Shown here piece by piece: positions 14,501 to 29,500 of a stretch of 64,000 bases of DNA; position 1 is the first letter of the stretch; every line of letters starts with the position of its first letter. The notes beneath the pieces were generated by a model. It had not been told where the DNA came from. It saw only the letters and a list, made by a program, of their open reading frames with translations, and did no database searches. The translations under genes were made by a program, and so were the position numbers. Source of the stretch: Macropodus opercularis (lineage: Eukaryota; Chordata; Actinopteri; Anabantiformes; Osphronemidae); contig CM061099.1 in the NCBI GenBank assembly GCA_030770545.1, positions 14,515,001-14,579,000 of the forward strand, given 5' to 3'.

Positions 14501-17500
14501 GAGGCCATTTGTCCGTTACATTCGACTTGCTTCAATTCCTGCTTTAAACCGAGACTAAACTCTTCACTCCAGCTCAAGCTAACTATGTAGCCTGCATTCA
14601 TGTACGCTGACAACAGATAATAGGCTACATGTTTAATTCTACTGGCACATTAGCATTATCCTAATACGATAGAAGGGATGTGTGAGAAATAATTCCACGT
14701 CTCACCCAGGACATGAATAGGTTAGGATGCGTAATGAGGAGGTGGAAACACTAAGCTGCTTACAGAAATCATCTCTTTGAAAGACAGGCTGCTTTACCCT
14801 GTAAAGCCTATTTACAGCTGTTAAGACAATCTCAGATTCATTTTTTTTCTTAGCCAACTAATATATGTCATGACATCCTTTCTGAGGGATAGCAATGTGT
14901 AGAAAATGTTGAATAGCACCGGTGCAGTGTTTGTCAGCGTGCAACCGCACCTGTGTTTACTCCTTTTTAAATCAGCTGCTCCTAAGTCCTTCTACTCAAT
15001 AAATGCCTTATCTCGGCAGAATGTTAAGACAGAAACAACTTCAGACAGACATCTGCCTTCAGTTGCTGCAGGCCAGTGTGTTCTGTCTACTGGAGGGAGT
15101 GGGACGGTACAGTAAGGCAACTATACCTGAAGCTCACGGCAACTAACCCCTTGCACTTATTTTCCTCTACCACATCATTGAAAAAAAACAAATGTTTACT
15201 TTACCAGAAATATTTGGATTGGAAAACACTGACAAAGTAAAACCGACACAACGGCGCAAAAACAGAACAAAGTAAAAAGAAAATAAGTGAAAATGGGACA
15301 CGATAAGAGATGAGACAGCTTAACAGAGAGGGTCTAAAGAAAAAGGAGAAAAGAAAGGTCACAAACTGTGGGTAAAATGCAGAAAGACCAATAGTGTTTT
15401 GACTTGACATTACCAGTTAATAGCTATGTAAATAAACCTCAATCCCTTCACACAGACACTATTAGCAATAGTTATTTAAAACTGTGGCCAAGAAAATAGC
15501 AGCAGCAGCGGCGGCGGCGTCATGGTTAATGGTTGTACATTTCTTTTATTACAGTAGCATTCACAGAACAGATCAGTCTTGTAAGTGTATATAAGCCTAA
15601 ACAACAATTATTCTACATAAATAAACAAACAAACAGCAGCAATGAAAAGTCTAACAATATATTACTGAACAATTATGTTATTTTATTGTTTGTTCCTATG
15701 CAAACTGTGCATGTGCAGTGTACAACACTTGTTACTTTTTGATTATGAATTGTACAAACACGAAATATAGAATTATTATTTTGAGTTGCTTAATTGTCTA
15801 CCTCAATTGAATATACAGAGGGTCAAGCAGGCACCATGTTTTTGGCATCCCCCCCACAAGCTCACGCAGTTGAGGACATCATGAAATAGTCCCTGTGTCT
15901 TCTTGTTTTACTGCTGCTAGCACAGTAACAATACTTACATTGTACCTTCACTGGACACAGTGGAGGTGGAAATAGTAACCACTTACTGATGGAAATGGAA
16001 GGGACTGGCAGTAAGAGCATGGAGATGACAACAATAAAAGTGCCTTATCCTCCAAGACTGAGTCTCCCACGTTTTTTTTAGGCAAAGAGGCAACTGTAAG
16101 ATCAGGTGACTAGATAGATGAGCAGCAGCTCCAGTTGCTTCTGTCTATCAGACCGACAAGAAGCGGACATGACAAGCTGGTGTACAGTACATACACACAC
16201 ACAAACTCACAAAGCTCTAAGAGGGTCGGCTTAGAGCTGAGCGAACTCTACTGCACTAACTGCTACTGTCAGAGCTTTTCACCAGGAACTGCTTTCTTTT
16301 TCTGAGGTGGGAAGATGAAAGTGGTCTTTAAAGGAGCTTGAAGTGTTCAACTGCAGAAGGTGGCTCCACTGGGGACAACGTGAATAAGAAGGGAGGTGAT
16401 GTGAAAGGAGAGATTTGACTGTGTTACATGGTTTAACCATGTTTGACAGGTAAATATTCCTCTGTTCTTTATCTAAAAGAAAGTAGGTTCCACGTGTGAA
16501 AGCAATTTAGATTAACTCAGTGACTATGAAATGTTGCTAGTCATTGGTGTGACAGGATGAGTATCAACAGAATGTGATGACAAACAAAGAGCCTCACAAA
16601 ACACTTGGTGTTGCAAAAACCCAGGTAGGCAGAGTCAAACAGAAGTGAAATCCGAGAAAAGGGACACAGAGAAAAGCAACAGAAAAAATATCATTGCTTT
16701 GCTTCAAACAATATCACAACTCAATGGTGCACGAATGGACTAAATTAAACATGCAATTCATGGTGAACGTATCCAGTTAATGGCTCCATCACTGACGAAG
16801 GATTATACAGAAATGTTGTGTTACACAAAGAGTCAGAAATGTCTCTGCTGACAACATGTGGCCTTCACGTTGCTATACTATTAGTGTCAATTTTCTAAAT
16901 CTGCTTCTATGCAAAGAAAAAGGCCTATTAAAGAAATGCAGCCAGAAAGCAGAACAGAGCATCCCCAAAGGCCCGTGAAGGGAAAGGGAGGCATGATGGG
17001 GGACACGAGTGAGACGCAAACGTCACAAGTGGAAGAGGAAGTTCTAGGAAAGGCTTACGGTGATGCCCACGGCAGGGCGGAGTGTTTCTGTGACAGATGG
17101 TGCAGACTAGGCAGCTTGTTGGGTTGGTGGAGAAGCATATGGTCCTCTCTAGCTGATCTTATATACAAGTGCCAGGCCCAGTCGGAGGTGTAATGCTTCT
17201 CCGCACCTTGCCAGAGTAAACGGAAGCAGTGATATCACCACGAATAAAAGAAGCCCGGAGTGTGAGCATGTGCGATTTGCCACATCTTGGCATTTGGCGG
17301 CAGTATTTTATTTCACACCTTTACTAATAATCCATTCATATAGTCACAGCCACCAAAAAACTAAATATTCTGCTAATATATTTTTTTATTTTTTTATTTA
17401 TTACATTAGATAGAACTTACTTTTAAAGTAACTGTTTTTTAATCAAATGCATATTTAGCTAAATGATTTTGTGATAAGTGCTGCACCAAGTAATTACAAA

Positions 17501-20500
17501 TTATTATTATTATTAAGTATGAAAACTAACCAGAAAAATGTTTAAAGAGGTCAATTGTGTGTTTGGAACAGTGTCTCTGAGTTATCCCATTCTTATTGAA
17601 CCCACCTTTAAAATAACACTGTCACACGCATGTCTACAATGCAGAACACTGAAATATTAACTATAGAAAAGAGTAATCAAGAGCAATTTTATACATCAAA
17701 TATTGCTTAGCAACACTTAAAAGTTCATCTGTATTTAATCTTGTGGGTTTATTATCTTAAAAATACAACCACTTAAAACTATGCAGACAATTATTAATAA
17801 TAATTATTATTATGCTCTACGCCTTGAGCCTGACCCAAAGAGCCACAGAAAAATAATCTACAGTACATGCAGTTTTAAAAAATGTGCTTGGAGTTGTGTT
17901 CTTGAATTTCACTACATACAGTATTTAGGGCTGGTTCTATTTTTAATGTTGATTGTCATCTTTTGGATAAGATTTATAGAAGTACTTCTTTGTGTTGTGC
18001 TATTTTGTTGGATGCTAGATAACCGTCACCCCACAGCTCAAGGACCTGGGTTGGAGTCCCAAGGTCAGCCAAGTGCCCTTTGCATGTTGCTTCCCCATCT
18101 GCATGGGTTCTCTCTGCTTCCTCCCACCGTCCAAAGACATTCAGGCAGGTTCATCTGTGATGTTAAATTGCCTGTAGGCGTGAGTGTAAATAGTTGTCCG
18201 TCTATGTGTGGCCTTGTGATAGAGTGGAACTCAGTTTTTCATGAATTAACAAGTGTACATTTGCTTGTGAATTCGGTGTATTGTGGTTTAATGGAGTATA
18301 GCTGTCTCAATTTGCAGATCGCAGGCCGGAGGAGTTCGGGGACTGAGCTGCCACAGGGAACAGACAACTAAATGAGCAAATTTAAAACAATCACACAACT
18401 ATGCCCTTGGCCTGGAGCTACTTTGATTTTCACATCATTTCACACACAATTTGAACTTTATTGACTTGACTTAAGGGCTCTTGGAAATTAGCAATAATCA
18501 AAAAAAAGCCTCCTTCCTTACTGGTAAGACTACTATATAAAGCATGTTGATAGAATGTGGTATGTTTCTGATGCTGAATACTGACCGGCTTAATGTTAAG
18601 TCTGTCAATAAACAGCAAACACATGCTTGTGCATTTGCTACCTTCACACTTTTATAGCCACACCTGATCAAAGAGCTGACTAATGTCAAGGAAGCTCACC
18701 ATCATTCAGTATAACTCAGACTCAAACTATTCTGCTAATAAGCACACAGGAGATATGAAAGCCATGCTGAAAACCGCTGTTTACAATGAATATTCATATC
18801 TAAGTGAAATAAATTAAATAAAAATTAAAGCCATTCCTACCTCTGTTAATTGCCATTCTGGCAGTGAGACTATGCAGAGAACAGAAAAGTGGAAAAAGAG
18901 CAGTGGAGTTAGACTAAAGGAAATGAAGGCAGTCAAATCAAAAGTCAGGAAGATGACACCACAGGACAACTTATTCTGAACTCATCTGATATGAGGTACA
19001 GCACTATATGTTGCTCCCATTCATCACACAGGCCCAACATTCAGCGAAGATACAGTGAAATAAAAAGCCAAAGCAATGTTTTCTTTCATTGCTGCTTTGT
19101 CAATGAATGATTGCCGGGGGAGGTGAGAGGCATGGCAGACATGAGGGGGCTCTCGCAGCAAGAAGGGGAAGGGAAAATGTGGTTTTGATTTAAAATTCAG
19201 ATGGAAAATCCATCAAGATTTGCTCAACAGATGCATCTGTCAAGTGGGTGGCACACACAAAGTGGACTGCATAATCACATTCTCTTTGGCTGTCGCAGGG
19301 CACAGGTATGTGTATATGTGGGGATATTTGTGTGCATGTTTATGGCAGTGCATGTACGCCACGAAAGGCAAACACAAAATCTATATTCATTACTGGAGCG
19401 TCTCCGATATATCTCAAAACATGGCAGCGATAGCAAGCGAGCTTTCGTGAAAGTCCTGCATTACGTCAGCGTGAAAGCGTCTCCGCATCTACGATCTACG
19501 TAACAGCAAAGCATTACATGTCACAAAACCCTCAGATGACTTCACAGTGAGTTATACAACATTTATTGCTACTCAGAGAACCAAACAAAGCGCTCTCGTT
19601 AAAATGGACTAACAATGTGCATCACGCGTGTACTACTTTTATATGCAATCCATTTCATGACATCATCCTCCTTTAAATGTATCATTACCATTACTAATTA
19701 ATGTGCGAATTATGGTGCTCTAGTAAAGTTCTTTGTTGTTGCATAAGCGCAAAGAAGCACTGAGATAAACATGCTACATCTTTGATGGGCCACGACCTCG
19801 CTCAGGTCGCGTCTTAGGGAAGTATGAAAATAGACGAGCTGGTACAAGTTGATTGCACCGATGCGATAGTAGCATCACATTACACCAATCAATTATTGAT
19901 GCCGCTACATAAATGTTTACTTGTACATTCTCCATTTACCTGAATTAACTCCCGACAAGTAAAGCACATCTCAGGAATAAAAACTGTTTCCCCAAAGTCA
20001 GACTAAGACATGTGTATGTGAAAAAAAAGCACACTAGCGTAGACATTACAATTATGACTAAAACCTGAAAATAAATGCATATATACTAAAACTGTGGTAC
20101 CTTAGTATATTGTCTTACAAACAGTCATCAAAGTTAAAAGTTAAGGATCTGGGTCACTGGTTTTGGACAGATAGCAGGACTTTGGTGTCATTGTCTCGGT
20201 GTCCCAGATGAGTACACGACACAAACACTTAGACTTTCTGATGACTCCCTGCACCGCTTGCCCAGTGTGGGGCCACAGAAATCAAAGCCTACTTTCCATG
20301 GCCCATTAGCTGGTTGTGAGTCAGCCATCTGCCGCAAAGGAAACTGTGCCTAAGAGTTGCCATTCAAGTTAAAAAGAAGAGCACCGGTGCCTATCGGATG
20401 TTTTTCTTATGTTTTGATAGAGAGGATAAAAAGCGTGTAACCTCTTGTCTACTTAGCCGTAATATAATCAACCTGTGCCCACTTTAGTAGAGATGGACCA

Positions 20501-23500
20501 CTCTGCAGTACATGACAACAAGAGTTTCTCTGTAGCATAGCTGCAATTGAACTGTCAGCTTAACCACTCTATGGTTAAGAGAGCATAGCTCAAAAGAAAA
20601 CTCTGGTAGGTGGGCGTGTGTTCGAAAGTGTCTGTGTGTTTATATGGACATGCTTTTCCTACATGTCCTTCATTTATGTCCGTCTGTGCTTCATTTGCTG
20701 AACTTGGAGCTGGATATCAGCATCCCACAGAAAACACCCCGACCACCCACATCCCCATGAGAGAGAAGCCCCATCCAGGTTTGGCCTCACATCCTGCTGC
20801 ACCCTGGAAAGAATAAAGCATTGAGGGATGCTTCTCCATAGCAACAATGTGTCATATGCACACATTTACAAGGAAACTGAACAAAGATTTGTGCATAAAT
20901 AGAGAGGAGATGATAAAGCAGCTGTGAAATGTGCTGTGGGAGGAGGGGAGTAGATTCACTAAGCATGTGCAAATTACTGCCAGAGGTGCAAAACTGCGCA
21001 CTGGTCCTTTTTCAGTTTAGCCGGAAATGTACTTACACTCATGATGTGAGTAGTTGCAGCCATAGTAGTTATTTTTACTAATTAAGATCTGGTGTCTGAG
21101 GCTATTTAACATGTGTCTTGCTCATTTCTAGAAATCAGAAATTATTTCTTCTCACTTACTGGACTTAAAAAAAACAGTAGATAATGTGGAATGATAACTA
21201 ATTTTCAGCTTTCTATCTGTACATTTTGCACATCAACTTATAAATGTTTTACGTCTTTTAATGCAACACCTTTTTGATGCCCTAGTTACATTATGGACAA
21301 ATGCACGCTCTGTCTAGGTTGGGTTTTAACAAGCTGCCATCCTCCCTCCATTCCATGTTTTCTGTCTCTCAATTTCTTTCTCTATTGAGCAATACAGGTA
21401 CTGTCATGAAAATATATATATCCTTTACCTTCTTTTCAGTTTTCTTCCTTGTCTACATCGTAAGCAGGGGCCACTGAAAGCAGTACCCAAGGCGCTGGAG
21501 CCCAAAGGGAGCAGTAAGAGTGGCACCTCACTGGCTGACAACCAAACTGGATGCACTATCAGAAAGCCGTTGCAGTAGTTGGAGAGAACACTGAATAAAA
21601 TATAAAGCCGAGGGTGGAAATATACACTGTATGTGTTGGCCAGTTTGGTGTGTGGGAGGAAAGTCGAACAGGGAATGTAGGGGATGGAAGAGAAAGCTAT
21701 GTGTGGGTGCATACCAATGTGTGTTAAATCATCTTTGTTCATGCAAGTACGATTGTGAAGAACAAAATTAAAGTTTCAGTGACTTCCATACAATGGCTCT
21801 GTGTGTATGTTTTTTTTTTTTTTATTTTGGTAACCAAGGATTATAAATAAATAAATTAAAACCAAAAAAGCGTGTAAAGCAAAAGGAACCGAATACGAGA
21901 GGTTGTGAGACAAATTAACACGGATGAGAGCCGTGACGAAAAACCGAACAGGCACTAAGCTGAAAAAGCTCAAAAACAACACAGCCTTCCGCACATACGC
22001 AAACAACATAAAGACGCGATTAAACTTGATAAAACTTCAACCCTGATTAACTACAGCCTTTGCACATCCTGTAGCAGGGCCAAAGAGCAATGCGGAACAA
22101 ATGGGAGTCTTAAGGTTCCACAGCGCACGGCAGTACAGCTGAACCAAAATGACACTGAGACCGCAGTGTGGAAAACCAGCAAACTCATTTATTATCTAAC
22201 TAAGGATCGGATGATGGGGAAAATCCATAGAACAAGAGAATAGTTGTTGTTGTGGACAGTTTTCTATGCATTTCAACAAACCTCATGTTCCTGCAGTAAG
22301 GATTTCTGGTTTATACTGTAGTTAAAAAGGCAAAGCAGAGCAAAATACAACATCAGTATATCTTCCTCTCAAATGTTAAAAAACAGTTTCATAAGTTTGC
22401 GTGAAGCATTTCAGAATAAAGTACTGAACACCTGAAAATGATACTTAAAATAACGCATTTTAATAGCGGATCATAACTGACTGGAGACAAAAACCGCTTT
22501 TTTCTCTGCAGACATGTGTGGCTGAGAGTCCCGTTCTACTCACTGAGTCTCTTTGCAGCCTCCAGGGCTTCTGAAGCTGTGTCGGCCACATAGAAGCGCT
22601 GGACAGCCACGCCACTCTCTTGCATCAGCTTCTTGCTCTGGTACTCTTGCAGATTCAGCCATCTCCTGGGACTCAACCAGGTGCACTGCGAGGGAGGAGA
22701 GAGGGAGAGCGAAACAGTGAAGCAGAAGGAAGTGTGACTTGTGAGTTAACACGGTGCTATAAGGTACCCATCTCAAGGGTTCCATCATGCCTAATGATAA
22801 CAATTTTTCTCTTCAGCTGTACATCTCACCACGCCAGTACACTCTCAGCCGAGTGTTTTACATTACACAACACCAAAACATGTCTAACACCTGCCTCAGA
22901 GTGCACGGGCTACATCCTTTTTTCCTACTTCCCCAGCTACCCCTCCTCATCTCCCCACTTACTCTCTCCTTCTCTCGCTCCGGTTTCTGTAATGAGGCAG
23001 AAAGCTGGGCCTGAGCTGTGAGCGGTTTGCTCCATCAGCAGACGCAGCCCTTGTCAACTCCAGCTGTTGTTGCTATTAAAAAGAAATTGGCTTTTTAATG
23101 TGACGGAGGGACATAGGCTGTGTTAGACTTTGAATCCCACTGCAACAGCACAGAATTAGGTGCGTGGATGTGTGCGCGAGTGGATGCGTGTGCGTGCATG
23201 CAAATGTTTTCACAAGGAAGATCTTCTGGGAGTCGTTAAGAAGAGAATGGCTATTAGAGTAAAGGGAAAACAAGCATTGTGAGTTAAATTATGGTTCAGT
23301 GTGTGCATTTCCTTAACCACTGACAATTAAACTAACATGACAATAACATAACATTTGCACTGAATTATGTTGCTGACTAAGTGAAGTTAAACTGACCTCA
23401 ACTGTAAAGTAATGTTACATCTGTTACAATGACACAAGACATTAGTTATTCAAGCACACCTGCGAAAACATAAGGGACACGTATTCACATCATAAAGTAG

Positions 23501-26500
23501 AAAATAATGTCATCTTGTGATACTAAGATATTACTGTAAACCACGTTACATGTAGTAGTAGTAGACCGGCACTAAATCAATACAGTCAAATCAAATATTT
23601 GTGAAGATTCAAGTTGGGAGTTATCCTGCTCAACCATTCTTAGCAAGCATGCGAGAAGTACTTGCTGCTCCAGTTTGGGGCTTGTCAGTGGGGAAAATAC
23701 AATTATTAGAAGGACAAATACACAACCTAAAATACGGCAAAAGGATCAAGCAGTGCACCGCACCTTGAAATTGGCTCTGAAACCTGCTTCCTTCTAAAGT
23801 GACAAAAATGACAGCGGTCACAAGCGGAAATATTTGTCTCAAACAGCTGGTGAAGATGGACGTGTGTAATCAATCGAAGAATTAAAATAATGACAGTGTG
23901 GCAGAGTAAATAAAAGTAACTTGGTTGTTTGTGTGACATGGCTGCTTGTGGATATAGGAGAACAGAGTAACAATCATCCTTTGACCAGTGGACCATTTGT
24001 GGCATGTTGTTTTGTTGTTTACACTAGTGTGAGAGTGTGAGCTTTCATACAACCTAATGCAACGTCGTCACACACAACATACTTGTGTACAGTAACTACG
24101 TGTCCATCTTTGGGCTGTGATCTGATTCACTGCCGCTTGTCGCGTGACAAAGCCGCACTGTGCGCCTTTTAAAGTCATCAGTCACTCCATTATTCATGAG
24201 AGGGAGAGAAGAACATCATGGTGGGAGAGCTCACAAGGGACGGCATTTGTTTAGCATCTGCAACCATTAAGTGATGGAGGGAGTAAAGGCAACTACTCCT
24301 GACCTTTTACAGGTTCTTACTGTTTAGAGACTAACAAACTTGACATGGTCAGTGTATTCTGGAACCCACCCACTTTAATCTATCATGAGTTTGTCTTAGC
24401 TGAAATGAAACTGCATGACTGGGCGTCTGCCACTCACGCCAAAGCTAACCCCGTCTGTGCCACCGTACACTGCATGAACACCCTTCTTCACTCCAACTCT
24501 TGTATGATTTGGCAAAGAGAAGGCCTGTCAGTAGACTGCACGGCCCTTTTTCTAGGAGAACAGTACGTGTTGATCCTAATTGCCTCTTCTCTGCAGTCTT
24601 GTTGACAATACTATAAAAGTCATACTTTGTATTTTAAATGATTACAGTTTGTACTGCTTTTTAAATATACATCCCCCCATAGCACTGTTTAACAGGCAAC
24701 ACTAATGTTACTCTCCCAGTAGCGTGTGGATGGGTTCAAAAGCAGGGTGACGTTAAAACCTCGAGACAACCAAAGAATAAAACTACAAAAACAAAAAGAT
24801 GGGAAGTACAGAACACAATTGATAAGACTTTTAAATGAATATTTATTAGTATGAAGATTTGTTCTCTGTTTGTTGCCTACGTAGTGTCAACCTTAGTAAA
24901 AACGGTTTCTCTGCGAGTCAAACAGCAAAATGCATTTCATGGACTCATTTGATTGTTGTCAGATACCTGCAGGGCCTGCTCTCTTAAAACATCCACTTCC
25001 CTCGCCATTTCAAACTGTTCGCCTTGGGAAAAGCATCTCTGGTGCCTGAGTGCACGTCTGCACCCGTCAGTCCATCATTTGGACAATATTTGACTGAAGG
25101 ATGAGTCAGTTGTGAGCCTAGCAAATAACCAGCTTACACATCGTCTCCACAGTAAACGTCACCAACCACGATGTTGATATGCATAAACAGTTAACAAACG
25201 GGTGAAATGTTGATGGCTGTCATCAAAATGTTGTTCTCGTCACATAGTGACAAAGTCTGAACAGCCTTGTAGCTTCTCATTGATCCAAGCATTGGTCTGG
25301 AAAACTCATAAAGCAACTTAGTATAGGACACAAAAATTCATTAGTAATAACAGGTAGTGTACCTGTTTGGCTGTGCTGAAGAAAGAAGCGCTTTGTTAGC
25401 TGTATATAGTCGCCGGCATCACAACCCTCAGCTTTACCTTTGCTTGAAACGTTTTTTGTGATATAATACAGAGCTAAAATCAAATTCTAATAATCCAGGC
25501 ACTTTCTTTCCATCACAAGTAGAAGTGAAAGCGTGTTTGCCAATACAGTCCTAACAATACCAACCAATGAAACAGCTCCTCTATCTCCTAAAAAAAATGA
25601 GGGGAGTGTAAAAGATTGGAAAGTTCCCAAAATAACAGCCACTGCCTAGTAGAGGCAGACCAGGGCTGGAGGTGTCCCTTCAGGCACTGATAGTTTACTT
25701 GGGACAAACACGAGAGAGGAGAACCTGAGACACGTCTCCCTAAAAACAGGTAATAGATATACTCATTGGTAACGCATGTAGACAACACGGTCTAGTGATC
25801 TACTCTATTTTTATATGACACCAGTCTGCTGACATTAGTATCTTGTCGCTTACATGCTGTAAGCACCAATACCTTGTGTAAATCTTTACCACGAAAAAGA
25901 AACAGAAAGTAAATCAGAATATTTCTGCAACCTTATTCACTGATTCATTACTGTATGTAACCATCATCAGTCATTCAGCCTGAAGTTCTGTTTATGGCCA
26001 CTGAGGTCAGTGTAGTCTACGTGTTCATTTGCCACAGACACACATCTTCAGTCTGTTGATGCATCTTGAAACTATCACCACAAAGACGTTTAACTTTAGC
26101 GAACTACTACATAAATGTGAGAAAGCAATTGGGAGCCGAGTGAGAAACACACAGTGTTGTTTTTCAGATGATCTTTCTACGCCCTGCATCCAGACTTGCA
26201 GAAAGCACTGAATATGAATTCATTTTAAAAACATATTAAAATTCATTTGATCTGCATTGTATGAATTGTTCTGATTCTTTAATGTTTCTTCGTATATTTT
26301 ACATCAGATTTTGATCTAATTTGTTTATTGAAGCTTCCCCCATACCATCTGACTTCCTAACCCCACTGTAACGCTTAGCCAGCAGGGATAGACTGTGACA
26401 TGAACGTAAGAGAGAAATCTAATCAGGAAATAAATTGCATTTTTTTAATTACACAATCAAAATTGTTTTACTATTTTCAAATGACATTAAACATTACTTG

Positions 26501-29500
26501 GTTGAGACATTTTAAATATATGCTTTCTTTGTGAGCAAGTATTTCAAATTAGAGCAGAAAAGTAATGATCCATCATTATTCATGATAAATTGTAACATAT
26601 ATACACACACTGTATATGTACTGTAACTATAGTTCACTTTACTAATGTCCTGAATTATGGCACAACTGATGAGCTGTATTAATTACTCTTCACCTACACT
26701 AACCAACAACAACATTAAAGTGGCCACTCTGTGATGTGCAGCTACAGAGCTCTATGCGTAGCACACTACGTTCTGGCACTCGTCGATCACAGCCAGCAGG
26801 TTTTTTTTTTTTCCCCCGCAATTTGTGCTACATTACTTCTGTAGTATAGGTCTGGACTAGCTAACCTTCTCTCCCCGTCACAGGACATTCAGTACCCATG
26901 ACCTTTAGAGTTGCTCTGATCCAGTTATCTGACAATTTTTCTTCCTTGTCAAAGTTGCTCATTCCACTGCTTTCAACACATAAACAAAGCTGACTGTTCA
27001 TTTGCTGCCCAATATATCCCAGCCTCTGACAAGTGCAACTGTAAAAAGATGAGAATTATTCACCTCACCTGTCAGCGGTTTTAATATTTTAGGTAACTTG
27101 AGTCTGTGTGAATTACGCATTTGTGAGTATTTCTTTCTTTGTCTTTGCTTTGATGATGGCCTGATGCCAGAATCCTGGATATTAATGAGCAATAAAGGGC
27201 AGCAAAAGCTCTATTTTTACATCATTTTCTACTCTCCTATTGCGATGCAAAGACTGTGTTGGAAATTCTTGACTACTTGAAGTCCTAATTAAGATGATGA
27301 CGCACGGCCTGATGTTACCACAGCTGTTTGTGGAATATCTCATGACAGTATAGTATATATTATACACTAGATAGTTTAATATTAGGTACACCTGCAATCT
27401 AATGCATTATGTAAAGGAGGGTTTCTAATGTTTGGCCCTGTCACGTATGTAAATGAGATGGTCAAAAAATGTGAAAGAGCCCTGAATACACATAGGTTCA
27501 ACTCCATCAGTTACTATGACCTCAGAAATAAATACCTAGAGGACAGTATAAACAAAGATACTGTGGTTCAGTATAAGCAGTATGCAGTCGCATGTGGCTT
27601 AACCAGAACACCCCAGAAGTACAGTATAACTGTTTTTGAGTAAATAAATGAAACATAGATAAAAACTCAGAGTTCAGTTTGCGAAGTAAACTCAAAATGT
27701 CTCTTCAGCCTAGTGACCAGAGCTCTGCTTCAGTCACTCTTACTCCTGTCTAATTTTATCAGAGAGTCAAATCAATGATACTGCAGAGGCCTTGAAAGTA
27801 GAAGAATAACCTGAGTGGTACATTTCTGCCCCGGAAGAACGCATTAAGTTGCGAATGGCAGCAAGGCAGGCGAGCAGGCAGCTGGCCCACAATCCCCAGA
27901 GACACTCTCTCTACAGTAATTATCATCAGCAGCACTCCAGAGACAGTCCTACCCAGTCCTTCCATCTAACTACTGCTCTACTTATTCTTTATACGCTCGC
28001 ACAAAGAAGATGAGAATAGGCACACATGAGATGTGTGCTTTACACTGGTGGCACAAACAAAGTTGTATGTTCTGACATGGGCCCTAGAAGGGATAAAGTA
28101 TTCACAGCATACTCCTCTACACACAAATGCACTCAGTGTCTTTCTTACGAATGCATCCGAGTGAACAGAAGTGGGACACAGTAGCAAGATAGAATGGGGG
28201 TGGTGACAATGATAAAAAGCAGCTTTCTCTACTACTATATGGAGAAGGGAATTTAAGAAACAGGTCTCATTCATTTGGCAAACCACAATAGACAGGATTA
28301 CTCAGTAGTATTAGTGTCACAGTGGAAAAGTGGAAAACCAAGTTTTCACATTAGTTACCAGATATGTTAAAGCAAGCCTCCGTTCACCTTCCATTTTATT
28401 AAACCGAGCATGTCTGAGGAAGCACTTGGTTGGTCATAAAATACCTGAGGAAGAAAAACACAACATGTACCTGAGTATTACTTTCACAGAAGGTAAAAAT
28501 ATGAGTAAACCCATGAAGACACATGGCGTTAACGTTACACCGCTCCAATAACAGCCAAAACACTGTTTCCATTGTTTTACACTCTTGCAACTTTGGTTCA
28601 TGTTTGATGCAACAGCACGCTTAACTGCAAAATTTAAATTTGGCAGAGGAGGAGCCAGCAGAAGTCACATCGAGTAAACCCTCATTCTGTGAAGGAATTT
28701 TGCTTTCAGCAGGCTTGCAGCAAAAGTCTTGACATTCAGCAAATAATCTCAAAATGTCACAGCAATGCACAGCAGCAGAGATGGATACAAAGGTTCCTTT
28801 TTCTTTCTCCGAAACTGTGTTTTTGTTTAAAGCTTCAGGTTAACTATTCACGGTGCCTTTAATTAACATTGTGATCGCAGCACTCGCACAGCATGATACA
28901 AACTAATGTGACTGTCTCGCACCAAGTCCATTAAAATCAAACATGCTGGGTTTTGAAGTTGTCTGAGTTTATTTCCAGTAAACCCGTGTCAACATCAAGT
29001 AAATAAAGATTGTTCTACTGAAGAGAAGACTTGTGTGTTAACGTGTGTTAATGGCCTTTGGAGTAATCATAGTTAAAAGTTCAAAACAGCCACTTTTAAT
29101 ATTGTTAGGTTAGAAAAGCTTATAAGCCCACAATAAATTCCAGAGACGCAGGAAGAAAAGCTGAACGCGCAAACGCTCTGAAACTAAACTGTACTTTTAT
29201 GCATAGGTTAAAAAGAACAAAAGAGTAGTTGGAACACTGGAAACTGCTGAACAAACGATGTTACCATACGGTGGCTCTCAGAGCACTCAGAGTGGCAGTG
29301 TCCTCACACAAAGACGCGGAGAGGACAGAGAGTGCTACAGCAGCATCTGCATCAGATTGCCAAGTCTTTGTCGCAGTTGTACTGATCGACAAGTGGCACT
29401 GAAGGACGAAATGTCAGTATAGGCAGAGCTACTCCCGCGACACTTTTTGGCAGGTCCATATGGTATTCAGCACAGTATCATGCAACATCAGGACTTTACT

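Larger units (their letters stand above)
10102..22543 (-). other. suclg2: suclg2 intron 2
   Basis: A 12.4-kb GT-AG intron, mostly unique AT-rich sequence. It contains a perfect 11-bp-arm hairpin at 12542-12574, a CAG/CGG-type run at 15498-15521, a decayed interspersed repeat at 18013-18227, a poly-T run near 21811-21824 and scattered A/T runs. No coding exon, tRNA or complete transposon was recognised. Confidence 0.88.

Noticed and set aside
17781..18371. 196-codon plus-strand open frame, the longest in the window
   Set aside because: Its second half is the decayed interspersed repeat copy B in a non-coding orientation. There is no domain, splice support or codon pattern of a real protein.
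22668..22685. Alternative downstream acceptor CCCAG|GAGATGG for suclg2 exon 2
   Set aside because: Exon 1 ends at phase 0, so this acceptor would shift the frame; CTCGCAG at 22686 keeps it.
27370..27410. TAATATTAGGTACACCTGCA-like segment similar to a common fish repeat end
   Set aside because: Too short and isolated to assign to a family.
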